A stretch of DNA of 31,579 bases from Pleurotus djamor (taxonomy: Eukaryota; Basidiomycota; Agaricomycetes; Agaricales; Pleurotaceae). The first letter of the stretch is position 1. Each line of letters starts with the position of its first letter. The notes beneath the pieces were generated by a model. The model ran no database searches and was not told where the DNA came from. It saw only the letters and a list, made by a program, of their open reading frames with translations. The position numbers and the translations under genes were made by a program. Positions 1-10,859 of the stretch are shown in pieces. The DNA lies in assembly GCA_029747585.1 (NCBI GenBank), contig JAPEVF010000535.1:1-31579 (forward strand), written 5' to 3'.

Positions 1-201
1 GGGCAGGACTCCTACCCCGCCTCCAACGCGATCTATCCCGCTTCCTCAGCCCTTTTCAGCGACGATCTACTTGCCCCCACCCAACCAATCCCCATTGGCT
101 TCGATCATCCTGATTTAGCACTGCACAACTACGATAACGACATCACCAGGTCATTGATTCCACTATCTATCGATGAATTACTGGTCCCAGAAAATAATTA
201 G
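1..201 (+). CDS. C-terminal end of an unidentified protein (5' partial)
   Basis: Frame 1 is open from the first base to TAG at 199-201, giving a 66-residue C-terminus rich in Ser, Pro, Asp and Asn that ends in SIDELLVPENN. It has acidic and hydrophobic patches (FSDDLLAP, LIPLSIDELL) of the kind seen in disordered tails of fungal regulatory proteins, but no domain is visible and I do not recognise the family. The coding call rests on the open frame reaching the window edge and on the typical spacing to the next gene. The rest of the gene lies upstream of the window. Confidence 0.5.
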   Translation, partial: GQDSYPASNAIYPASSALFSDDLLAPTQPIPIGFDHPDLALHNYDNDITRSLIPLSIDELLVPENN

Positions 202-382
202 CTCCATAATTTGTACAGTACTAGGGATCCATAAAGTACCATCCTGTCTAATTTACCTTCTCAGGCATCATTTCTAATTATGTATATGTAGACGGAGCTT
301 TGCACAGCAGTAAATAGACCGGTTTTTCAGTTCACACAAACTTTTGAAGAAGTCGCTTGAGGATGGCTGTAATCAAGCGCTT

Positions 383-1720
383 ATGTCGCTTGTCCCATCA
401 TGCAGCAACATCTTTACTCGCAATCTCGTGGCTAATCTCGGTCGTCGCACCTATTCACTGAAGTCTAGCAAACGACGCACCATGGCCAAAAAGAAGAACG
501 CGATTCCAGAGCAACACCTACTCGTTCCAGAACATTCAACCTCAAATTCCGCCGCAATCGTTGATACCCACACCCACGTTGCTTCCACTTTCGAAGCGTA
601 CAGACACAAATACAAGGAAGGGAAATACGAGACGGTCTACGACTTTATCAAGGGTATCACGGAAGGTCGCAACGTTGAATCCGTTGTGGACGTGTGGTGT
701 GAAGCCCCGGTGCGCAAGTTATGGAAGGAATTCGCGGACTCTGCCCTTACTGAGGAAGACCGTCGAAATAAATGGGGTAGCTTGGATTACTGGTTTGTCA
801 TTGGTGAGCTACTTCTTCTCGGTATAGCTTTCAGTAGCTGATCGTCTTCTGACTCAGGTGTCCATCCGTGAGCGACACTGTCTAGTTATGCCCTCGTCTC
901 ATTGACTTTCCCCCGGATTCACAGCCACGAAGCTAGACATTATACAGACGAGATAGAAGAAGAATTGTATGTGCCCTCGAAACAACTATGCTTAATCGGA
1001 CTCTCATTGACTTAGGTTGACTGCCATGCAACATCCCCGTTGTGTAGGATGGGGTGAAATGGGGTTAGACTACCATTACGATCTTTCCCCTCGGGAAATC
1101 CAACGCTCAATATTCGTTCGGCAATTGAAGCACGCTGTCAAGCTGGGAAAACCTCTTACTATACATACGAGAGAGGCCAATGAAGATACGGAGCGGATTT
1201 TGAAGGAGGAAGTACCCAAAGATCACAAAGTACGTCTGGGCCCCGTCATACCTCACTAGTAGGAGGAAGGCTTACTTCTGTACTTTCAGATCCACATACA
1301 TTGTTTCACAGACGAGCCGGACTTTGCATTGCGGCTCCTAGAGCATTTCCCAAATCTCTATATTGGAATCACGGGTGAGCTTCACGTCTTCTAACCCGGC
1401 ATCTGTCGTTCCTTCTTCTCATATCCTATCCAGGCGTGATCACTTATACGAGCAACGAAAACACCTCCGGCGCTATTCGTCAAATGGTTGACCCTGCTTC
1501 GGACAAGCTACGCATTCTGCTCGAAACGGACGCCCCTTACATGGTCCCAGCGAATATATACGATACGTTGACATCTATCAAGGGGAAACTACCGATATGT
1601 CACACAGCAATGATACCTTGGATAGCTCAGTTTGTCGCCAGTATTCTGGGAGATCAGTGGACTGCGGAGAAAGTCATGAAGGTTGCGAGAGAGAATGCAC
1701 GGTTTGTTTACGGTGTTTGA
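383..1720 (+). CDS. scn1: TatD-family metal-dependent hydrolase (Scn1 / Cut9-interacting type)
   Basis: Six exons: 383-803, 858-867, 925-966, 1016-1229, 1290-1374, 1434-1720, giving 352 residues. Seen in the sequence: the metal-binding DTHTH (D61, H63, H65), GVHPHEA split over three exons, VGWGEMGLDYHY, the IHTREA and IHCFTDEP histidine motifs, and ETDAPYM near the end. This order is the TatD amidohydrolase fold with two-metal catalysis; the fungal Scn1 branch is known as a Cut9-interacting protein and putative DNase-like hydrolase. Exon 2 is only 10 nt. The first in-frame ATG (383) gives an Arg/Ser-rich, acid-poor leader that resembles a mitochondrial presequence; a second ATG at 482 (MAKKKNAIPEQ) would give a leaderless form. 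It converges on the REV7 gene. The exact substrate is unknown. Confidence 0.92.
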
Positions 1721-1873
1721 GCCACGCTGCGGGCCTATGTCCTTGTTTCTTGTCGTCAAGCAACACTTTCAAGGCGAAGCTCGAGCTTTGCCCTTGGGAT
1801 CTGGTGGAGGACGACCCGCAGACAATTTCTCTGTGGATTCTTGAACGGCCAGCGACAACTACACCATATCTAG

Positions 1874-2859
1874 TTACATGCTCTCTATAAGGTCAAATAG
1901 ACAACTCACATTAATCACGCCGGTATTGACTGCTCGGATGAGATGAAGCTCTGAATTTTCGTCCGTTCCAGCGGTTGTGTGTTGGGTATCAGCAGGAATC
2001 CAAGGAGGAGGGTTCTGTGCGGTGCTTGCATGAGTGGTTTAGACGATTGTAGAAATAAACCTACGGCTCCTTGGGAGGCGGACGGTGCCTTGTTATCATT
2101 CAGTTCGAGAGCGACGGCAAAGGATATATCGTCATCTAAATGACATGAGATGGTTCAGTTTGGGCATCTCGGGTGGATAATTCACAGTCACAGACCGTCA
2201 ACGTCCAACTGCCCCAGCTGAGACTCAATCATACCGAGCTTGATGAGGAACGACCTAAAGTACTGTCCCAAAGATTTTGGTGTCATAGCACCGTCCACCC
2301 TATAGTTCAAGAGGTCAGTACTCATTGACGCAGCACAGATGAACACTCTAGACGACTAAACTGTGTCTCCTTATCATAACTCTCAACCTCAATCATTTGC
2401 TGGATGGAGAATATAAATCGTTCCAATGCAATTTGATCCCGGTTTTTTATGATCACGACTATCTTATCGACGGCTCCCAGAAGTAACTCTTCATGTATTG
2501 CTTTCACGGCGCCAGAGATATATTCGTTCAATGCAGGATGCCGAGATTGAAAGACGGGGGTATCGTATTTCTTACGCCGAATGAAGAGGTCGGGTGGGTA
2601 CACCTGTCTGGCGTAGAGAATCGTGTGAATAGCGACTTCAACTGTGGAATATCGAGTATTATTTGGATTATTGAAGAGTAAGGTGCCAGTGCCCGCGTTT
2701 CGATGAGTAATTGACCCAGACCAGAAGACTCAAACGTCCTCACTGAATTCGGATATAGCGGCCACGGTTTCTGGGCAGGAAGTCAATGAGCAGTGGGCAC
2801 TGGCAGCGCCGCTAGCGCTTCTGCTTACGAGCAAAGGATAAAGGGATCTCAGAAGCCAT
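1874..2859 (-). CDS. rev7: HORMA-domain protein REV7/MAD2B (DNA polymerase zeta subunit)
   Basis: Six exons on the minus strand: 2829-2859, 2744-2770, 2362-2641, 2196-2299, 2065-2135, 1874-2014, giving 217 residues (human REV7 has 211). The N-terminus MASEIPLSFAQTVAA leads into FIEVAIHTILYARQVYP, then DLFIRRKKYDTPVFQSRHP and LNEYI, matching the REV7 HORMA core (known motif YPxxxFxxRKKYxxPVxxSxHPxLNxYI). Later blocks QYFRSFLIKLGMIE and LIRAVNTGVIN fit the beta-rich C-terminal safety-belt region. REV7 acts in the nucleus as an accessory subunit of translesion polymerase zeta and in checkpoint and end-protection complexes. A 25-nt GT-AG stretch near the end (1885-1909) is too short to be an intron, so I read through it to TAA. 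The intron at 2642-2743 (102 bp) is long for this window. Confidence 0.9.
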
Positions 2860-2972
2860 GTTCGTGGACGGAGTGGACGACGAGGTGACGCTGATCAGGG
2901 CGCTTACTACAGGGAAATGTCGGAGTGTCAAATATTACCTCCTCGTTGAACTCTATGCAACATTTTGACATT

Positions 2973-4190
2973 TCAGAGGTACGTAGGTAATATCTCGTGT
3001 ACGCTCTTCAACGGGTCCCCAGAGAACTTTTCAATAAGTTCTTTGAATGACCGAAAACTCAGATCATCGGCTGAACTATTGACCACATTGTCGGATTTCA
3101 GTTGTTCAACCTGATGATGTTCAATTGCTGAGCTCCAGGAAGGACATGAACATCGGACTAGAGAAGCTTACCTGCGAGGAAGTTACGGTAAATATATTCT
3201 GCGGAAGGCGCTCCAGCACAGCCCCTTGCAGTTTCCCGACCGCAAAGGGTAACGATACGATAGGTCGGTGGCGTCCATTGTATTTCAACACCAGTTCCAT
3301 GATTTCTTTATAAGTGAATACTAAGGGTGCACGTATCAGTGCTGCCAGCCTCAGAAAGAGGAGTAGAAGTGGCGAGCTTACCTTCAGGGCCACCAGCCTC
3401 CAGTATTTTCCCGTCTACGAACTCCCTGACCTTTGGATCGTCTCTACAGATGATTTCTACCGCACGAGCCAAGTCCCCAACATACACAGGCTGGAATCTT
3501 GACGTTCCTCCTCCAAAAACGGGTAAAAACGGAAGAAAAGTGGACAGTGAGGAGAATCTCTACGAAGGAAGTCAACAATCAACTCGAGGGTGCATGTATG
3601 CAGTAAATTTCCGACTTGCCTTGAAGAAACTATCCCCAGGTCCGAACACCAGACTGGGCCGAATGATAGTAGCATCCGGGCAATGCTCAAGCACAGCCGA
3701 CTCGGCCAGACCCTTGGTCCTATTGTATGGGATGTCGCTCGTCGGGTCTGCACCTATTGCACTGATATGGACGAGCTTCGCACCCGATCGCTTACACGCT
3801 TTCGCTACATTCTCTGCACCCTTCCATTGAACTTCCTCGAAGTCTTTGACCGTGCCATACATGATCCCAACAAGCGAGACAACGAATGACGCGTCCTTGA
3901 AAGCCGTCTGCAGTGAATCGAAGTTCCTTACGTTGCAGGGAACCGGATCAAGCAAGGTATTTGGTGGAAGCTGGGATTTTAGTGCACTATGAAGCACTTC
4001 TGGCTTCCTGGATGAGAGTTGGACGCAAGCTGCTGAGCCCTTCACCGGGTTTGTTTTCGAAGCAGTTGCGAGTACTCGTGCGATGTTACTGCCTAGAGAC
4101 ACTCGAGTCAGGTTGCTGGGACTACAAAGCGTTTCGGATTCGGGGGGACTGCTTACCGAGAAACCCGGCACCACATACGACAACTTTCAT
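2973..4190 (-). CDS. Mitochondrial NAD(P)-binding SDR, NDUFA9/Coq11-like
   Basis: Five exons: 4157-4190, 3620-4092, 3382-3559, 3172-3320, 2973-3110, giving 323 residues. It opens with the Rossmann motif KVVVCGAGFLGSNIAR (glycines 7, 9 and 12) and continues with VVSLVGIMYG, KLVHISAIGADP, a YxxxK pair in YNRTKGLAES, TIIRPSLVFGPGDSFF, GGGTSRFQPVYVGDLARAVE and a C-terminal LLKSDN-like block (QLKSDNVV) ending in LPTYL. These are the hallmarks of atypical SDRs related to complex I subunit NDUFA9 and to fungal Coq11, which help complex I or coenzyme Q assembly at the inner mitochondrial membrane; sequence alone does not separate the two. No separate presequence is visible. Intron 2 (3560-3619) has a GC donor, AAG|GCAAGT. 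The family match across that junction (DSFFK|RFSS) supports the splice. Confidence 0.88.
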
Positions 4191-4298
4191 GAATGGTAGG
4201 ACGATGGACGTAGCGCGATTGGTGACGGTGATTCGTTGAAGGACACGCCGTGTCACTCATGTGACAACGCGGGTTCTCAGAAGTAACTTCGGGACGCG

Positions 4299-4306
4299 TG
4301 ACGTCA
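4299..4306. promoter_or_regulatory. CRE-like palindrome TGACGTCA
   Basis: A perfect 8-bp CRE/ATF bZIP consensus palindrome about 110 bp upstream of the NDUFA9-like ATG at 4190. Binding is inferred from the motif only; such sites also occur by chance. Confidence 0.3.
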
Positions 4307-4826
4307 TCGTGACCGAAAACTACATGCTCTCAATCTAATCCAAATATAATGTCCCCTTGAAAACCCAACAGACATGGTTCTTGGCGCGATGACTTCGGAT
4401 GGGTCAACAGTCATGCTCCACCGCTGGATAGGGTCCATGACACCGACGCGCGCTCTGAAAGTCATGGCATGGCTATGCAAAAGCTGGACATGTTCCTCGC
4501 AGAAGACCCTTTCCAATGAATGGGCACACGCATGGAGAGCTACCAATGGCCAGCGATGTTATCCGTTGATTATCCGAGCGTCAATCCATGATGGTGGCGA
4601 TTCCAGCTTGGTTCCAGCTCCAAGGAAACAGCTTTCACAAACCGGAGGAGTTCTTCTGGTAAGTAGGTGTCAATCAGGGACGAGTAGACGACTGCATGGA
4701 ATTGCATGGAATATAGAACGTCAACATGATCCTTGGCGTCAAAGGTGCGTACTAGACTGAAATGACCGCAGCATGCACTGCATGGCGAGGACTGTTTTCA
4801 CTATATGCAGTGAGTCTTCAAAACAG

Positions 4827-4834
4827 TATAAAAT
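4827..4834 (+). promoter_or_regulatory. TATA box of the 4882 gene
   Basis: TATAAAAT occurs about 50 bp upstream of the ATG at 4882, a usual fungal TATA-to-start distance, which supports the start chosen for the small unknown gene. Confidence 0.45.
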
Positions 4835-4881
4835 GCCTCAAGAGAAAGGCGATCTGCACAAAGTCAACAGACGGCTATATC

Positions 4882-5515
4882 ATGACTACTCTCCAAGACC
4901 AACTCCATGCCATCCTTCGTAACCTCGGGGACGATGTTAGCGATGAGGACCTCGCAAAACACCTTCTAGCAGATAGCATCGGTACTGGAGCAACTCCCAA
5001 CGCCGCTTTTGCCGGGTGGTTCCCTACCGTCAAGGGAGTCAGCACCACATTTATCAACAAGGCGGTCACCATGAAGACCCTGATTTTCAACAATGTTGTT
5101 TTTGAAGGGACTGTTTCGCGTAAGCTCCAATCTTGTTTCAATATGTTTTGATCTCTTCACGCCGTATCTAGAGGATTGGAACGGAAGTAGCAGTGGCATC
5201 CTTGTTGTTCATGGCGACCCCAAGGAAGTCAGCTTCGTAGGGCATAACGAACCCGTTAACGAGATGAGAAAGAGAGGACGCCTCGTATTGAAGTTCCTCG
5301 TCAACAATTCTGTAGTTGGGAGTGTGAGTGACTATCCATGAGGTTATGATTAACATGAAATTAACCGCTTCATCCTTGCTCCCAATAGTACGTTGGTAAG
5401 TAAAGATTGATGTTTTGACGAGCTTCGGGCACTAAATACACTTTCAGGGAGTCCTCTCAGCACCGTTGGTGATTTAGTGGCATATTGCGGCGGTTCTGGG
5501 ACGTTCAAATTGTGA
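4882..5515 (+). CDS. Small protein of unknown function, predicted cytosolic
   Basis: Four exons: 4882-5119, 5172-5323, 5389-5395, 5448-5515, giving 154 residues. Only with the 7-nt third exon (TACGTTG) does the frame run to the stop; it gives GSYVGSPLSTVGDLVAYCGG. The N-terminal third (MTTLQDQLHAILRNLGDDVS) looks helical. The remainder looks like a beta-sheet protein with Gly turns: FEGTVSQDWNGSSSGILVVHGDP, read across exon 1-2. There is no signal peptide or membrane segment. I do not recognise the family. All three introns use GT-AG with normal donors, and a TATA box lies about 50 bp upstream, so I regard the gene as real. Its job is unknown. Confidence 0.65.
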
Positions 5516-6152
5516 AGGGGATGAACTACCTGTCTATCGGGGGAGATAGTGAAATTTGGGATTTGTGTTTCATTAGTGTACGAGAAATATTGTTCGACCA
5601 AGTCGTGAAGTTGCGAGCTTGATGTGAATGGTTTGTCTAGAGCTCGGGCTGGCTGCTTGGCTACAGTGCATCGGAGGAAGATCATTCGGTCAACTCCTAG
5701 TCTACACGTCGTCGTTCGAATTAGAAAGTCGGTACCAGGGTATGAAAAAAGCGTTCGGAGAAGACATGGAAATATTCCCTACAATAGGGTCTTCGCCTCC
5801 TCAGGACTTGACCTCGGCGGATTACGAAAAGTTGATCAGCAATGCACAGGTTGCGTATGCTGATAACCGCGCTGCATCATCAAATCCTGTACAGGAAAAT
5901 AACGCGGCGCAGTCGACTTTAGCAGTAGTGTCACTATCCCTTGATCGTGTGAGGGCCGCGGGATGGGGAAACCACGCAACTTCAAATTTAGCAAGTGGTA
6001 CGCCCTCCACTCCGACCGACCCTGCCTCTGGTAGAGACAGTAATGGATCGTACCCGCCATTCCCAATCCTGCCGCCGCAATTAAGGAATTTAAGAATTTG
6101 AGGGGGGGGCGCGCCCATCGTCGCGAGGCCGTTCCTGGGTCGAATTTCGACG
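5516..6152. other. Mostly non-coding stretch with poly-G tracts
   Basis: No recognisable gene apart from the weak frame listed separately at 5628-6101. Two similar G8 tracts occur, one just after that frame (about 6099-6108) and one inside the 3' end of the secreted-peptide gene (about 6164-6173). Both are preceded by a GA and flanked by short GC-rich runs, and both are prone to length miscalls. Confidence 0.3.
5628..6101 (+). CDS. Weakly supported hypothetical ORF
   Basis: A single uninterrupted frame of 157 codons from ATG. Its middle part (YQGMKKAFGEDMEIFPTIG, then TSADYEKLISNAQVAYADN) looks like protein. The C-terminal part is low-complexity Ser/Pro/Asn and ends next to a poly-G tract. 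No domain, signal peptide or homologue is recognised and no introns are evident, which is unusual here. It could be a relic or the 3' exon of something unrecognised. Confidence 0.2.
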   Translation: MVCLELGLAAWLQCIGGRSFGQLLVYTSSFELESRYQGMKKAFGEDMEIFPTIGSSPPQDLTSADYEKLISNAQVAYADNRAASSNPVQENNAAQSTLAVVSLSLDRVRAAGWGNHATSNLASGTPSTPTDPASGRDSNGSYPPFPILPPQLRNLRI

Positions 6153-6305
6153 TTAGAGTACTCGAGGGGGGGGCATGAGGGTTGCTAGGTCCCAATCATA
6201 GTATTCAGTAGGTTGAGAGGGCAGGTAGAGGCGGGGGAGGAGGGAGTCGGCGGTCATGGCAAAAGTGACGAGAAGGAAGGTGAGGATGAACTGCTTGGAG
6301 AGCAT
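6153..6305 (-). CDS. Predicted small secreted peptide (50 residues), possible RiPP precursor
   Basis: ATG at 6305-6303, stop TAA at 6155-6153. The N-terminus MLSKQFILTFLLVTFAMTA is a textbook signal peptide: a positive charge, a long hydrophobic core and an AxA-like end (AMTA). About 30 residues remain, including the aromatic-acidic patch TEYYDWDLA and the proline-rich end MPPPRVL. Codons end mostly in C or T, as in well-expressed fungal genes. A TATA-like GTATTTATAC (6369-6378) lies about 65 bp upstream on this strand. The same-strand neighbour 713 bp upstream is a UstYa-family gene, the enzyme type that oxidises fungal ribosomal peptides. Against a classical dikaritin precursor: no KR/Kex2 sites and no repeated core. 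A C8 tract near the stop means the C-terminus depends on an exact base count. Confidence 0.5.
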   Translation of the reverse strand: MLSKQFILTFLLVTFAMTADSLLPRLYLPSQPTEYYDWDLATLMPPPRVL

Positions 6306-7017
6306 GTTGACGTTGACGTTCAATAGTCTGTGTAAGTTGGTATATGTGTCATTTGCGTTGGAATAGAGGGTATAAATACAGAGAGCCAGACGAAGGATGC
6401 ACAATGACGATGATGGATTGAGGAGTTTGTCAGCGGAGCATCTCTGAGTGAAACAGTGTGGACCTCGATGGATCGCAGACCATGAGTTGGGCTCCGGGGG
6501 AGCAGTATGTGTCGCCAGCACCACCAGGTACAATTCTTGCCGTTCAGCGAGTGCACTGAATAGTAAGATCTGCGATCTACCTGTGGAAAGGGGAATTGTG
6601 ATATCAAGTAGACATCCATGGGTTTGTTCCATCGGAGCGAGGATACTGATGAACATGAAGTCCAGACACCTGGCCGCATTGGATAGGAAAAGGGAAGCAA
6701 GCTAGGGATGAAGTGAGAAAAGCAACAGACTACTTACTTGTAGTTGGACAATTGCCAGACTCAGTGGGGCTTTGCAAGTTTCTGACATCTATCACGTCGC
6801 GAGGGTCACGATATGAACTTTTGAGCGAGCGGGTAGACTCCCGATTTCATAGGAGAGTGATGTGGCGTAACGCTCACTCGGGGCCAACGACTCGGAGCAC
6901 GGGAAGTGTGTCTTGTACAGACAGGATGTACCTAGTATCAGAAAGGTTTGACGCTCGAGCCAGTTCTTCGGGAGCAAGACTGACGGACTGGAAAGCTGGG
7001 ATGTAGGGTGGACCAGA
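6306..7017. other. Spacer between peptide and UstYa-like genes; possible Cys-rich exons on the minus strand
   Basis: About 710 bp without a confident gene. On the minus strand two stretches can be spliced through plausible signals into a Cys-rich reading (NCPTTTCFPFPIQCGQ at about 6660-6770, then GGAGDTYCSPGAQLMVC at about 6460-6530), but no start or signal peptide is found, so it is not called as a gene. A TATA-like palindrome GTATAAATAC lies at 6369-6378. Confidence 0.3.
6369..6378 (-). promoter_or_regulatory. TATA-like element upstream of the secreted-peptide gene
   Basis: GTATTTATAC read on the minus strand, about 65 bp before the peptide ATG at 6305. It is nearly palindromic, so its orientation is not decided by sequence alone. 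Confidence 0.35.
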
Positions 7018-7749
7018 TTACGTAATGTCAAAATATTCAATTCCACATAGGCTGGAACCAACCTCTATGTCGAGAGGATGATAGTCGATCCTCTTAGAAT
7101 ATAAATTCCACATTGCTTTCCACTTTTTCAAGGCCTCAAACCGAGCGTCCAAGTCATCGTATACGCGCCCCCAGTCTTTACAAACCATAGCCCCTTCGTT
7201 ACGGTCTGCCTCAAAGTCCCGCTCCAAAAAATCGCCCGGCTCGATACTTTCGTTGGCTTTGCATAGGATCGTTTGCCTGAGGTAATTCAGACAGTGATGA
7301 ACATGATGGGATCCAGCTTCAGGATCAGATGGATCAAAGAGGTCTCGGTGAATGTATCGAAGACAGTGCATCTGGTGGTGCAGAGTGACGAGGAACAGTC
7401 GATTCTCGGATCCAAGACGCGTCCGACCAAAGCCGCCAACACTATTCGGCACGCTTTCCCATTCTTCGTTTGCAAGAGTGTCTGCTAGGTTGAGGGAGTA
7501 GTGGACGGTCTCTTGAAGAGTCATTGCGACCAAGTCTAGGTCGCCCACTGGCAGCTCTATGGGGTAATCGCCACCTCTGTAGTATTCGGCCACATCGTCA
7601 ACCTGGAGGACTACTCAGTGTTTACTGGTTAGTATCAGTGCCATTCTTCAAGGATACCATAACTTACTGCGAGAAATATTCCATGTACACAGGCCGATAC
7701 TAAACAGGATAAAAGCCCGAAAACCAATAGTGGGATTGGTGGGAGCCAT
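7018..7749 (-). CDS. UstYa-family (DUF3328) putative peptide oxidase
   Basis: Two exons: 7668-7749 and 7018-7610 (57-bp intron), giving 224 residues. The defining UstYa signature is present twice: HHQMHC (H105-C110) and HHVHHC (H129-C134), followed by LNYLRQTILC and a CKDWGRV block. The family has these two HxxHC motifs and acts in fungal ribosomal-peptide pathways (ustiloxin, cyclochlorotine, asperipin, phomopsin), catalysing oxidative cyclisation or hydroxylation, usually as a membrane-anchored protein. A short hydrophobic segment near residues 10-23 (RAFILFSIGLCTW) would be the anchor. The gene faces away from the sulfhydrylase gene (219 bp between starts) and lies upstream of a 50-residue secreted peptide on the same strand. 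The substrate is not proven. Many basidiomycete UstYa genes have no known precursor. Confidence 0.88.
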
Positions 7750-7968
7750 GTTATCCCAAGTGTCCTCCTGCCTTCTATGTAGGGCGTCCTAAGTGTATCC
7801 TGAACATGTGGGTTTGATCAAACGTGAGCATATTGCCCCACTGAGTAGCCGAAATACCTGGCTTCCTCACATTGATCTTAATACTTAATATTAGACCTAA
7901 GGCCCAAGGACTCACCAAAAACGTCTCGTTTCCTTCCCCCCGCCACCTGCTCGCCTTTTGCCCACAAA

Positions 7969-10859
<2,891 letters not shown>

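Larger units (their letters stand above)
4191..4881. other. Intergenic stretch, no confident gene; possible short coding fragment
   Basis: About 690 bp between the NDUFA9-like start and the next gene. A frame starting near 4375 reads HGSWRDDFGWVNSHAPP and reaches MQKLDMFLAEDPFQ before TGA, which looks protein-like but has no convincing start or continuation. An inverted palindrome TGACGTCA at 4299-4306 lies about 110 bp upstream of the NDUFA9-like ATG and is the consensus CRE/ATF bZIP site. The right end holds the TATA box of the next gene. Confidence 0.35.

Noticed and set aside
1885..1909. A 25-bp GT-AG intron at the end of REV7
   Set aside because: It is far below the smallest intron seen in the window; read-through to TAA is simpler.
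4762..4881. N-terminal extension of the 4882 gene
   Set aside because: It would run over the TATA box and lacks coding character; ATG 4882 is preferred.
6153..6305. Classical dikaritin precursor or mating pheromone precursor
   Set aside because: No Kex2-flanked repeated cores and no C-terminal CaaX box; only a signal peptide and short mature region are seen.
6306..6656. Upstream extension of the secreted peptide on the minus strand
   Set aside because: It would bury the signal peptide inside a longer protein and cross the TATA-like element.
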